The notes under the pieces are model-generated. The model saw nothing but the letters and a program-made list of their open reading frames with translations. It was not told where the DNA came from and searched no databases. Source: Mucilaginibacter glaciei (GTDB lineage Bacteria; Bacteroidota; Bacteroidia; Sphingobacteriales; Sphingobacteriaceae). From it: a DNA stretch of 64,000 bases. Every line of letters begins with the position of its first letter. The stretch's first letter is position 1. Shown one piece after another: positions 51,527-60,099 of the stretch. Made by a program: the position numbers and the translations under genes. The DNA is taken from positions 124,001-188,000 of the forward strand of contig NZ_JACWMX010000001.1 of the NCBI RefSeq assembly GCF_014773245.1. The letters run 5' to 3'.

Positions 51527-52288
51527 TTATAGGTTTAAAACCTTTATTTCGGCTTTGTTTTTAATGTATATCAAAGCATTTTTATGTAATACAAACGCCT
51601 CAGGTTGCAGTTTTTGTATATCGGTATTCAATAAATCCCGGTAAACAATATTGGTGCCCTGCATAATCAACAGGTGATGTTGCAATACCCCTTTTTTTTG
51701 CGTGTGCAAAGATACAATTCTGTAATTATTGTGGTTATGGTAATGTACCATATTTCCGAAGGCATTGGCAGGGACTATTCCGGCGGGCATCTGATCTGCA
51801 GTTGTTATACCGGGTATGACTATATTATTTGGTAATGGTTTATCCTGTAACACGTCAAAAGGGCGTTTCACATCGCCAGTGTGGATATCCAAAAGCAATA
51901 ACTTTTTATTTTGAAACGCAGTTTGATAAATCACAGGGCCGTTAATGCTCATGTGGTCAAAGGCAATGGCATAGTTGCTCCATATATTTGCAGATGTTGT
52001 TGCGTTGATAGCAATTACGCCCTGATGTTCAGGACCTGTATCATTCTTGTAATGATGCAACAGCAAAACATTATTATAAACAGCCTCGATACCGGTAAGC
52101 CACCTTTCCTGTGTTTTATAGCCCGTGAAATGGATATTGCCAGTTTGCAGACCAATAGCGGTGAAGGTTGTTAATTTATCCTGCACATTGCGAACTTCGG
52201 CCATCAGTGTGCTGTTCAATTCATCGATCTCCAGGCGCCAAATGGTTCCGTTTAAACTGTGCGAAATAAATGGTTGCAGCATTGTCAT
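51527..52288 (-). CDS. DUF4905-type protein
   Basis: This 253-residue soluble protein with propeller-like strand repeats (IWRLEIDELNSTLMAEVRN, KKLLLLDIHTGDVKRPFD) resembles DUF4905, a Bacteroidota family of unknown function. A start at the second methionine (MLQPFISHS) is equally possible. It is 21 bp upstream of the LysM gene, so they may share a transcript. Confidence 0.7.
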   Translation of the reverse strand: MTMLQPFISHSLNGTIWRLEIDELNSTLMAEVRNVQDKLTTFTAIGLQTGNIHFTGYKTQERWLTGIEAVYNNVLLLHHYKNDTGPEHQGVIAINATTSANIWSNYAIAFDHMSINGPVIYQTAFQNKKLLLLDIHTGDVKRPFDVLQDKPLPNNIVIPGITTADQMPAGIVPANAFGNMVHYHNHNNYRIVSLHTQKKGVLQHHLLIMQGTNIVYRDLLNTDIQKLQPEAFVLHKNALIYIKNKAEIKVLNL

Positions 52289-52384
52289 AAAGTGTGCAAA
52301 TATGGGGTATTAATATTAAAAGTAATTAGGTTTGATGAACAATGCTCGGCAAACGGTGTTATCACAAAAAACAATACATACATC

Positions 52385-52864
52385 ATGGACGCAAAAGAAA
52401 TTAGCTTAGAAGAAGTAAAAGTAAAACCGGTTGTAGATCACCTGAATGATCTGTTGGCCAACTACCATATCCATTACCAAAAACTACGGGGCTGTCACTG
52501 GAATGTGAAAGGTAAAAGCTTTTTTACGCTGCACGTAAAATTCGAAGAATTATATACCGTGGCACTTACCACAATTGATGAGTTGGCAGAACGCATACTT
52601 ACTTTGGGCAAGCCGCCATACAGTACGTTTAACGATTATATAACCGAATCTACCCTTAAGGAGATCCAAACTATTGGACTAAAAGATACCGACATGGTTA
52701 GGGCACTGATAGAAGACATGGCTGCTTTAATTGAAATGGAGCGGGCAATATTGGATATTACTGCCGATGCCGGCGACGATGGTACTAATGATATGGTGAA
52801 CCGCTTTATGCAGTTTAAAGAAAAAAATACCTGGATGCTGCGGTCTTTTGTTAATGAAGATTAA
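52385..52864 (+). CDS. dps: Dps-family DNA-protection ferritin
   Basis: This 159-residue protein starts at ATG 52385 (MDAKEISLEEV); the longer frame from 52259 is rejected because it overlaps the divergent gene. The ferroxidase site is in QKLRGCHWNVKGKSFFTLHVKFEELY, with an interacting acidic site in TTIDELAERI. It oxidises iron and shields DNA in stress. Confidence 0.92.
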   Translation: MDAKEISLEEVKVKPVVDHLNDLLANYHIHYQKLRGCHWNVKGKSFFTLHVKFEELYTVALTTIDELAERILTLGKPPYSTFNDYITESTLKEIQTIGLKDTDMVRALIEDMAALIEMERAILDITADAGDDGTNDMVNRFMQFKEKNTWMLRSFVNED

Positions 52865-52910
52865 TTGATTTCGAAGTTTTGATTCATTAAATACACTTTA
52901 ACATAAAGTA

Positions 52911-52943
52911 AAAAAAGGCGATGAGTTATTCATCGCCTTTTTT
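52911..52943. terminator. Bidirectional terminator between dps and the porin gene
   Basis: The 14-bp stem AAAAAAGGCGATGA / TCATCGCCTTTTTT with a 5-nt loop lies between convergent genes and carries T runs on both strands. Confidence 0.9.
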
Positions 52944-52981
52944 ATTGAGTAAGATTATGTCGCAAATCTTACGATCAAATC

Positions 52982-54448
52982 CTAAAAACGGTATCCGAAA
53001 GTCAAATAACCGTTATTTGTTGCCCTATTCAAAAAAGCACCGGGGCTGGTTGCTCCAATATCATAAGGGAATACGGTTTGATTCCCGGTTACATGCGTGT
53101 AGGTAGCATCAACATAATAAGCACCTAAACGTAAACCAATACCACCACTTGCAGTTTTGATATCGCTGCCGTTGTTTTTGCGGGCATCACCTTGTATGCC
53201 ATAACCGCCGCGTAATAAAAACACACTGGTTAAACGTGCTTCAGCACCAATATGGGCATTCACGGTAGATCTGTATAGATTTTTTATATCCGCATTATCG
53301 CCATTAGCGTTAAAATCTGAATTGCTGCTAATATGTGCGCTGCTATAATCAACATACTCTACATCGCCACTGATGAAACCAAATTGTTTAATAAATATAG
53401 CTGCGCCCCCTGCAACCTTAAGCGGCGTGCGGAAATTATAATTTAAAGTATAATTCTGCGGGCCATCACTATAACTGCCATTGTTGGTGATATTAGTAGC
53501 CAAACCTTCGCTGTACGTATCATCTACATTATAGAAGGTAGGTGATGTAATAGTTGCGCCTAAACGCACAGCTTCAACAGGTTTGTAGATCAAGCCCAAC
53601 CTTGCTGCGAAGCCTGTACCTCTTGTAATTTGGTCTTGAGAGTATGCCGAACTGTAAGGACGATTAACAGCACCGGCTGTTTCTAAAATCGATGCCGTGC
53701 CATCTTCGTAAAACGTGCTTGACGAGTTGTAACGCAAATTGGTAAAACTTACACCTAAACCAATATAAAACTTATTGCTGTAGTTTGCACCCATTGAAAA
53801 GTCGACTGCCGATTGGCCACCCGTACGGCTGGTAAAGCTTTCCTGGTTTACACCACCAACGGTATTGCTTTGATAAGTTGGGTTAGCAACGCCATAAAGA
53901 TCTATCAGGTTTTGGCCATAAGCCCAACCCGCTAAACCATTACTCACACCGAATGAATTAGCCTGATTGGCATAATAATTATTAATATTATTATTTGTGT
54001 TAGCACCGCCGTAATGGATGTTTTCGGCAAAATCGTTAGTACGGTTGTAAGCCGCGCCATAGTTAACACTTAACCACCCTTTATCTTTATCCGCACCGCG
54101 CGGCTTAACTAATTGATTATAAATTACAAATGCTGCGTGATTAACATTGCCCGAGTTTTTAGTATCAGTAATTGTTTGACCCTGGTAAGTGGCCTTAACT
54201 TTAGATCCGTTAAATTCTGGCGTGAGGCTTAATTCAGATTTGGTAAAAAAGCCCAGGCCAGCGGGGTTGCCGCTAACCGAACTTAAGTCGCCACCTACAG
54301 CCGTGCCTGCATTACCGATAGCCTTGATTCGTGCGGTAGAGCCCGTTTGCCCGCCCGAAAAACGGATAACGTCTTGCGAGTATTGGGCAAAGCTATTTTT
54401 TGTAACTGCTACTATAGCAATTACAGTGAGTATATATTTTATTTTCAT
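52982..54448 (-). CDS. OmpP1/FadL-like outer-membrane transport protein
   Basis: This 488-residue protein has a signal peptide (ILTVIAIVAVTKNSFAQ), the N-terminal hatch-like segment GNAGTAVGGDLSSVSGNPAGLGFF and alternating barrel strands ending in GYLTFGYRF. FadL-type proteins pass hydrophobic compounds across the outer membrane. It is preceded by the Gly/Tyr-rich lipoprotein gene 21 bp upstream. Confidence 0.85.
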   Translation of the reverse strand: MKIKYILTVIAIVAVTKNSFAQYSQDVIRFSGGQTGSTARIKAIGNAGTAVGGDLSSVSGNPAGLGFFTKSELSLTPEFNGSKVKATYQGQTITDTKNSGNVNHAAFVIYNQLVKPRGADKDKGWLSVNYGAAYNRTNDFAENIHYGGANTNNNINNYYANQANSFGVSNGLAGWAYGQNLIDLYGVANPTYQSNTVGGVNQESFTSRTGGQSAVDFSMGANYSNKFYIGLGVSFTNLRYNSSSTFYEDGTASILETAGAVNRPYSSAYSQDQITRGTGFAARLGLIYKPVEAVRLGATITSPTFYNVDDTYSEGLATNITNNGSYSDGPQNYTLNYNFRTPLKVAGGAAIFIKQFGFISGDVEYVDYSSAHISSNSDFNANGDNADIKNLYRSTVNAHIGAEARLTSVFLLRGGYGIQGDARKNNGSDIKTASGGIGLRLGAYYVDATYTHVTGNQTVFPYDIGATSPGAFLNRATNNGYLTFGYRF

Positions 54449-54469
54449 AATGATAGGTTGATGTTAAAA

Positions 54470-55366
54470 TTAAGGTCGTACCGGTCTGCCACCACCACCG
54501 CCGCCTCCTCCGCTATAACCGCCGCCGCCGCCAGATGATGGTGGAGAGTACGATGGCTGAGATGGACGTTGCACACTCGTAGGCTCGGGCCGTGGTTGAT
54601 TATATTGCGGACTGCTATTTCTAACAGGGCGCGTTGCCGTACCCTGCGAACCGCCATAGCTGTTGTAAGATGGCCTGCCGTTACCATAAGATGCCGGAGG
54701 ACTGCCCGCACCAGCCCTTGCAGGCCGGCCAGAATAATAGCCGCTTGTACCAACAGCTGCTGCAGTACCACCGTACGCAGTACGGCCTACGCCAATTGTG
54801 CTGCCCGGGCTGCCGTTACCCCTGTTAGGGCGCGGCCCATAAGTGTTATTTGCAGATACAGGGCCCCAATAGCCTCCGCCGCCGATGCCACCATAACCGG
54901 TACCCCAGTAAGAGTATGGATATCCATAACCTCCGCCGTACCCGTAGCCACCATAACCGTAACCACCGTATCCATAGCCTAAGCCAAAACCAAGGCCATA
55001 GCCAAAACCACCGTATCCATAACCTAAGCCAAAGCCATATCCGCCGCCGTAACCCAAACCAAAGCCGCCACCGTAGTACGGGCTATAGGCGTAGTCATAA
55101 TACCCGAACGGCGAGTAATAAGAAAAACGATTGATGCGGGATGCATAATCGTCATAGTAAAAATAATCTTCATCGTCGTTGGTGTCGTCCTGGGCATCCT
55201 GTCGATAAGCCTGTTGGCGGGCAACGTATTCAGGTTCTTCGGCTGCTGTTGCTTTTGAATAATATACATCATCACCGTTTTGGTTTGATGCCAGTTTGTT
55301 TACGGAGCAGGAACTCAGCAGCACGGCGCTGATCAAAATAATTCCTTTAATAAGGTTCCTTTTCAT
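54470..55366 (-). CDS. Gly/Tyr-rich low-complexity lipoprotein
   Basis: This 298-residue protein from ATG 55366 has a lipobox (ISAVLLSSC) and an acidic D/Y stretch (DDTNDDEDYFYYDDY). About 80 residues of GYGGGYG-type repeats follow, then a Pro/Ser/Asn-rich tail ending in a Gly run. It is probably a surface-exposed, disordered or amyloid-like lipoprotein. The repeats are the cause of several spurious frames on the other strand. Confidence 0.8.
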   Translation of the reverse strand: MKRNLIKGIILISAVLLSSCSVNKLASNQNGDDVYYSKATAAEEPEYVARQQAYRQDAQDDTNDDEDYFYYDDYASRINRFSYYSPFGYYDYAYSPYYGGGFGLGYGGGYGFGLGYGYGGFGYGLGFGLGYGYGGYGYGGYGYGGGYGYPYSYWGTGYGGIGGGGYWGPVSANNTYGPRPNRGNGSPGSTIGVGRTAYGGTAAAVGTSGYYSGRPARAGAGSPPASYGNGRPSYNSYGGSQGTATRPVRNSSPQYNQPRPEPTSVQRPSQPSYSPPSSGGGGGYSGGGGGGGGRPVRP

Positions 55367-55473
55367 TTTTGTAAAGGTGTAAAAGTTCAAGGTTCAAATA
55401 AACGTATAAATTTATAAATTTGGCGGTTACTAAGTATTAATATAAAGTCAAATTCTATTCCAAAATAAAGTGT

Positions 55474-56946
55474 ATGAGCAAAGGTGTTATCAGTAAAGAC
55501 GAAGATTATTCGCAATGGTTTAACGACTTAATAATTAAATCTGACATGGCCGAGTATTCGCCGGTTAGAGGGTGTATGATCATTAAACCGTACGGCTATT
55601 CTATATGGGAAAAAATACAAGCCGTGCTCGATAAAATGTTCAAAGAAACGGGGCATCAAAATGCCTATTTCCCACTGCTCATTCCAAAATCCTTCTTCTC
55701 TAAAGAAGCCAGCCACGTAGAAGGCTTCGCTAAAGAATGTGCGGTTGTTACACATTACCGCCTCAAAAACGATGGCGAAGGTAATATTATTGTGGATGAA
55801 GACGCTAAATTAGAAGAAGAGCTGATTATCCGCCCAACTTCAGAAACGATTATCTGGAATACGTACCGCGGGTGGATACAAAGTTACCGCGATTTACCTA
55901 TTTTGGTAAACCAGTGGGCCAACGTAATGCGCTGGGAAATGCGTACCCGTTTATTTTTGCGCACCAGCGAATTTTTATGGCAGGAGGGGCATACTGCTCA
56001 CGCCACTGCCGAAGAAGCTGTAGCAGAAACTGAACAAATGTTAGATGTTTACGCCAACTTTGCCGAAAACTGGATGGCGCTGCCGGTAGTAAAAGGCCGT
56101 AAAACGGCTAACGAACGTTTCGCAGGTGCATTAGATACCTATTGTATTGAAGCGTTAATGCAGGACGGAAAGGCGCTGCAGGCCGGTACCTCGCACTTTT
56201 TGGGGCAGAACTTTGCAAAGGCCTTTGATGTTAAATTTACCACCAGGGATAATAAGCAGGATTTTGTTTGGGCAACCTCATGGGGCGTATCAACCCGTTT
56301 GATTGGTGCATTGATCATGGCACACTCGGATGATGCTGGGTTAGTACTGCCACCAAAACTGGCGCCTATCCAGGTTGTTGTTGTGCCTATTTACAAACAT
56401 GAAGAGGAACTGGAGAACATCACCAAATTTGTTGATGCTTTAACCAAAGAGCTGCGTTCAAAAGACATCAGTATTAAATTTGATAAGCGTGATACCCACC
56501 GCCCCGGCGCAAAATTTGCCGAATATGAGTTGAAAGGTGTGCCTTTGCGCGTAGCCATAGGCAGCCGTGATATGCAAAACGGAACCGTTGAGTTGGCCCG
56601 CCGTGATACCAAAACCAAAGAAACTGTCAACCAGGAGGGACTCGCCGCGCACATAGAAGCCTTGCTGGAAGAAATCCAGGCGAATATCTACAAGAAGGCT
56701 TCAGATTTCCGCACGGAAAATACGACAGAAGTGGATACCTACGAAGAGTTTAAACGCATGTTGGATGAGCAGCCGGGTTTTATATCGGCCCATTGGGATG
56801 GCACGCCGGAAACAGAACAGCGGATAAAAGATGAGACTAAGGCAACAATCCGTTGCATACCTTTGGACAATAAACAGGAAGAAGGCAAATGCATCCTGAC
56901 GGGTAAGCCGTCGACACAGAGAGTGCTATTTGCGAGAGCCTATTAA
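55474..56946 (+). CDS. proS: Prolyl-tRNA synthetase, archaeal/eukaryotic-like type
   Basis: This 490-residue class II synthetase lacks the bacterial editing insertion. It has [23 protein letters not shown] (motif 2 region), [16 protein letters not shown], a catalytic [14 protein letters not shown] and an anticodon domain from about 300 ([10 protein letters not shown]). It attaches proline to tRNA-Pro. Confidence 0.96.
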   Translation: MSKGVISKDEDYSQWFNDLIIKSDMAEYSPVRGCMIIKPYGYSIWEKIQAVLDKMFKETGHQNAYFPLLIPKSFFSKEASHVEGFAKECAVVTHYRLKNDGEGNIIVDEDAKLEEELIIRPTSETIIWNTYRGWIQSYRDLPILVNQWANVMRWEMRTRLFLRTSEFLWQEGHTAHATAEEAVAETEQMLDVYANFAENWMALPVVKGRKTANERFAGALDTYCIEALMQDGKALQAGTSHFLGQNFAKAFDVKFTTRDNKQDFVWATSWGVSTRLIGALIMAHSDDAGLVLPPKLAPIQVVVVPIYKHEEELENITKFVDALTKELRSKDISIKFDKRDTHRPGAKFAEYELKGVPLRVAIGSRDMQNGTVELARRDTKTKETVNQEGLAAHIEALLEEIQANIYKKASDFRTENTTEVDTYEEFKRMLDEQPGFISAHWDGTPETEQRIKDETKATIRCIPLDNKQEEGKCILTGKPSTQRVLFARAY

Positions 56947-56949
56947 TTT

Positions 56950-57012
56950 GGTGCGGGGTGCGAAGGAGTAGAGAGCGGTTTAATGCACTTCGTTCCCGCA
57001 CTTCGCACTCCA
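56950..57012. repeat. Imperfect inverted GTGCGAAG repeat
   Basis: GGTGCGGGGTGCGAAG faces CTTCGTTCCCGCACTTCGCA across about 25 bp between proS and the next gene. It may be a degenerate terminator or dispersed repeat. Confidence 0.3.
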
Positions 57013-57026
57013 ATCATTTTACCAAC

Positions 57027-58166
57027 ATGAAATTCGGAACAAAAGCAATACACGCAGGGCAGGAGCCCGATCCAACTACAGGCGCTATCATGACGCCCAT
57101 CTATCAAACCTCTACCTACTGGCAAAAATCGCCGGGTGATAATAAGGGTTATGAATACTCGCGCGGTACCAACCCAACCCGCAAGGCGCTGGAGGATTGT
57201 TTGGCCGCTTTGGAAAATGCAAAATACGGTTTGGCATTTTCGAGCGGCATGGGTGCTACGGATGCGGTTATGAAGTTACTGGCCCCTGGTGATGAAGTAA
57301 TTACAGGAAACGACCTTTACGGAGGTTCGTACCGGATCTTTACCAAGATCTATGCTAATTATGGAATCAAGTTCCACTTTTTAGACCTAAGCAACCCAGA
57401 TATCATTAACGAATATGTGAATGATAAAACCAAAATGATCTGGATAGAAACGCCTACCAACCCAACAATGCAAATTGTGGATATTGCGGCGGTTGGAAAG
57501 ATCAGCAAAGCCAATAATCTGCTTTTTGTGGTTGATAATACCTTCGCATCACCTTACCTGCAAAACCCGATAGATATGGGTGCCGACGTAGTAATGCACT
57601 CGGTTACCAAATACATCGGCGGCCACAGCGATGTGGTGATGGGTGCCTTGATGCTGAACGATGAAGAGCTTTACAAAAAGCTTTGGTTCATTTATAACGC
57701 CTGCGGCGCTACTCCCGGGCCTATGGATAGCTTTTTAGTATTACGGGGTATTAAAACCCTGCACCTGCGTATGAAGGCGCATTGCGAAAACGGGCGTGCC
57801 GTTGCGGCGTTTTTGAAGGATCATCCACGGGTTGAGAAGATCTACTGGCCGGGTTTCCCTGATTCTAAAAATCATGAGGTTGCCAAAAAGCAAATGCGCG
57901 ATTTTGGTGGTATGATCTCAATTGTTTTAAAAGATGCTTCGCTGGAAGATACCTACCGCATTGCTGGTTCATTTAAAGTATTCGCACTGGCCGAATCATT
58001 AGGTGGCGTAGAATCATTAATCAATCACCCCGTAAGCATGACACACGGCTCAATCCCCAAAGCCGAGCGTGATAAAGCGGGTGTGGTGGATAATTTGTTG
58101 CGCCTAAGCGTAGGGGTAGAGGATATAGAAGATCTATTAGAAGATTTAAAACAAGCGTTAGCGTAA
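57027..58166 (+). CDS. metB: Cystathionine gamma-synthase/lyase-type PLP enzyme
   Basis: This 379-residue Cys/Met-metabolism PLP enzyme starts at ATG 57027 ([12 protein letters not shown]); the longer frame from 56958 adds an unrelated head. It has [26 protein letters not shown] and the PLP-lysine stretch [13 protein letters not shown]. It makes or splits cystathionine in transsulfuration; sequence alone does not separate synthase from lyase. Confidence 0.88.
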   Translation: MKFGTKAIHAGQEPDPTTGAIMTPIYQTSTYWQKSPGDNKGYEYSRGTNPTRKALEDCLAALENAKYGLAFSSGMGATDAVMKLLAPGDEVITGNDLYGGSYRIFTKIYANYGIKFHFLDLSNPDIINEYVNDKTKMIWIETPTNPTMQIVDIAAVGKISKANNLLFVVDNTFASPYLQNPIDMGADVVMHSVTKYIGGHSDVVMGALMLNDEELYKKLWFIYNACGATPGPMDSFLVLRGIKTLHLRMKAHCENGRAVAAFLKDHPRVEKIYWPGFPDSKNHEVAKKQMRDFGGMISIVLKDASLEDTYRIAGSFKVFALAESLGGVESLINHPVSMTHGSIPKAERDKAGVVDNLLRLSVGVEDIEDLLEDLKQALA

Positions 58167-58186
58167 AAACAAGATGTCAGAATCAG

Positions 58187-58234
58187 GAGTCAAGAAATAA
58201 GACGGCAGTTGGTCTTGATTCTTGACTCTTTTTT
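58187..58234 (+). terminator. Terminator after metB
   Basis: GAGTCAAGAA pairs with TTCTTGACTC, with an interrupted inner stem, followed by T6. Confidence 0.7.
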
Positions 58235-58248
58235 CTTTATTCTAACCT

Positions 58249-59109
58249 ATGAACGATAATCTCAAAGCCTTCCTCGACGCCAAAGTTGCCCAATATAATC
58301 GCCCCGAGTTTATTGCCAACGATCCGATTGTAATCCCGCACCTGTTCGGCAAAAAACAAGATATTGAGATCATGGGTTTTTGGGCTGCGACATTGTCCTG
58401 GGGCCAAAGGGTTACCATCATCAACAAGTGTAAAGAGCTCATTACACTAATGGATGGGGCGCCTTATGACTTCATCATCAACCACCAGGAACCTGATCTG
58501 AGGAAACTGCTGCATTTTAAGCACCGTACTTTTAACGATATCGATACACTGTATTTTATTTCGTTTTTCAGGCAGCATTACGAGCGGTTTGATAGTTTGG
58601 AAGAGGCCTTCAATCCTCTAAATAAATTTGTCATTCTGAACGATAATAAAGAATCTAATAGCGAATACGCCCTTCGACAAGCTCAGGGTGACAAATCAAT
58701 TGGGGCTGAAGCGGCTCTAAATCATTTCCGCTCTTATTTTATCTCCCTGCCCGACTTTCCGAACCGGACAAAAAAGCATGTGTCGTCGCCATTACAAAAA
58801 TCAACCTGCAAACGGCTGAATATGTTTCTGCGTTGGATGGTAAGGAAGGACAATCAAGGCGTAGATTTCGGCATCTGGAACAAACTCAGACCTGCCGACC
58901 TGATTTGTCCCTGCGATTTGCATGTTGACCGTGTAGCCCGTCACCTTAAACTCATCACCCGAAAACAAACCGATTGGCAAACTGCGGTTGAACTTACCGA
59001 TAATTTGAAACAGCTTGACCCCGCCGATCCCGTAAAATATGATTTCGCTTTGTTTGGTTTAGGGATAGAGCAACGTTGGGGAATAGATGGCATCTTGCCG
59101 GAACTTTAA
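58249..59109 (+). CDS. TIGR02757-family protein with inserted repeat peptide
   Basis: This 286-residue protein of the Bacteroidota TIGR02757 family has GFWAATLSWGQRVTIINKC, KRLNMFLRWMVRKDNQGVDFGIW and CDLHVDRVARHL, the last recalling HhH-type DNA-repair folds. Residues of about 126-149 (VILNDNKESNSEYALRQAQGD) are encoded by a palindromic dispersed-repeat-like element inserted in frame. The function is unknown, and whether the insert is tolerated cannot be told. Confidence 0.85.
   Translation: MNDNLKAFLDAKVAQYNRPEFIANDPIVIPHLFGKKQDIEIMGFWAATLSWGQRVTIINKCKELITLMDGAPYDFIINHQEPDLRKLLHFKHRTFNDIDTLYFISFFRQHYERFDSLEEAFNPLNKFVILNDNKESNSEYALRQAQGDKSIGAEAALNHFRSYFISLPDFPNRTKKHVSSPLQKSTCKRLNMFLRWMVRKDNQGVDFGIWNKLRPADLICPCDLHVDRVARHLKLITRKQTDWQTAVELTDNLKQLDPADPVKYDFALFGLGIEQRWGIDGILPEL
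58626..58696. repeat. Palindromic dispersed-repeat-like element inside the TIGR02757 gene
   Basis: Ends ATTTGTCATTCTGAAC and GCTCAGGGTGACAAAT are inverted repeats (13 of 16 match). The CCTTCGACAAGCTCAGGGTGACA tail is a well-known intergenic motif in this phylum. Confidence 0.7.
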
Positions 59110-59151
59110 AAATTATCGCCATTATTGAATTTATGTTTTGTAAATTTGGTT

Positions 59152-59379
59152 ATGACCACTTTGACGGTAAATATTATAGACGAAAAAGATCTATCCGTTT
59201 TACAGGAAATACTAAATCGGTTTGGCTTAACATATAAAGTTGATAGCGGATCAGATCATATATTTTCTAAATCTGAAATAGATTCATTATTACAAACCCG
59301 GCAGGATTATGTGGAGGGTAAAACCACCGCTCGTGAATGGACTGATATTGAAAGAGATTTGAACAGTGCCTTCAATTAA
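59152..59379 (+). CDS. Antitoxin-like protein
   Basis: This 75-residue acidic protein starts at ATG 59152 (MTTLTVNIIDEKDLSVLQEILNRFG). The C-terminal half carries SEIDSLLQTRQDYVEGKTTAREWTDIERDLNS, the pattern seen in addiction-module antitoxins. It overlaps the GTG of a broken RelE/ParE-like toxin by 14 nt. Confidence 0.7.
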   Translation: MTTLTVNIIDEKDLSVLQEILNRFGLTYKVDSGSDHIFSKSEIDSLLQTRQDYVEGKTTAREWTDIERDLNSAFN

Positions 59380-59662
59380 GTTAGTTAAACGGGCCGAATT
59401 GGAGCTTTATGATGCCTGCGATTGGTACTAAAAGCAGCAAAAAGGACTTTCTTTAAGATTGAGAAAAGAAATTCGTGCTACCTTGGTGCTAATTGAGTTT
59501 AACCCTAATCTATATGCTCAGAGATATAATACAGATTTTCACTTTGCACCCTTAGATAAATTTCCTTTTATAATTGTTTACTGGTTTGATAAAGGCTTGA
59601 ATATAGTATTTATTGCTTCGATATTTCACAGCAAACGTAACCCCGACGAATTTGAGCTGTAA
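59366..59662 (+). pseudogene. RelE/ParE-type toxin with in-frame stop
   Basis: From GTG 59366 the frame reads VPSIKLVKRAELELYDACDWY, then TAA at 59429-59431, then KQQKGLSLRLRKEIRATL and on to DEFEL. The continuous homology across the stop is the usual start of a RelE/ParE toxin (W-Y-E/x-K). One base change, for example GAA to TAA, explains it. The remaining 67 codons are not expected to be active. Confidence 0.8.
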
Positions 59663-59667
59663 TTATT

Positions 59668-60036
59668 ATGGAACCGGGAAGCGAAAAGGAGTTATCATCG
59701 TTTTTAAATGGCAAAAGCGAATACGCGCTCATGCTGTTTTATCATTTTGTAGAACAGTTTGAAAATATCGGCGAAATCTGTGTTGAGCCAACTAAAACGA
59801 TGATAGGCATATCCAACAGTCATAAGCGCATTGCCTGGGTTACACAATTAGGTAAGAATTTTATTCACGTGGTTTTCCCGTTTAAGCAGGAGTATCCCGA
59901 TAACCTTTGTTTTCAAAAGGTAGGCCAGGTGCCGGGACAAAAACAATTTAACCATCATTTCAGAATGTATTCGCCCGAAGATTTGAATGACGAAGTAATA
60001 GGTTTTATAAAGCTGACTTACGCCGAAGAACAATAA
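59668..60036 (+). CDS. DUF5655-like protein
   Basis: This 122-residue protein with KTMIGISNSHKRIAWVTQLGKNFIHVVFPF resembles the DUF5655 domain, which is often found with transport or restriction proteins but has no known reaction. It is 5 bp after the broken toxin. Confidence 0.6.
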   Translation: MEPGSEKELSSFLNGKSEYALMLFYHFVEQFENIGEICVEPTKTMIGISNSHKRIAWVTQLGKNFIHVVFPFKQEYPDNLCFQKVGQVPGQKQFNHHFRMYSPEDLNDEVIGFIKLTYAEEQ

Positions 60037-60043
60037 CCTGGAT

Positions 60044-60077
60044 AAAAAAATAGCCCCGAGCTTTCGCTCGGAGCTAT
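60044..60077 (-). terminator. Terminator of the DUF4394 gene
   Basis: On the minus strand a 12-bp stem with one mismatch is followed by seven T. It lies 23 bp after the gene's stop. Confidence 0.85.
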
Positions 60078-60099
60078 CCAAATTAACTGATCTAAAATC

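Noticed and set aside
54569..54982. 137-codon ORF opposite the Gly/Tyr-rich gene
   Set aside because: It is a by-product of repetitive GC-rich codons on the other strand.
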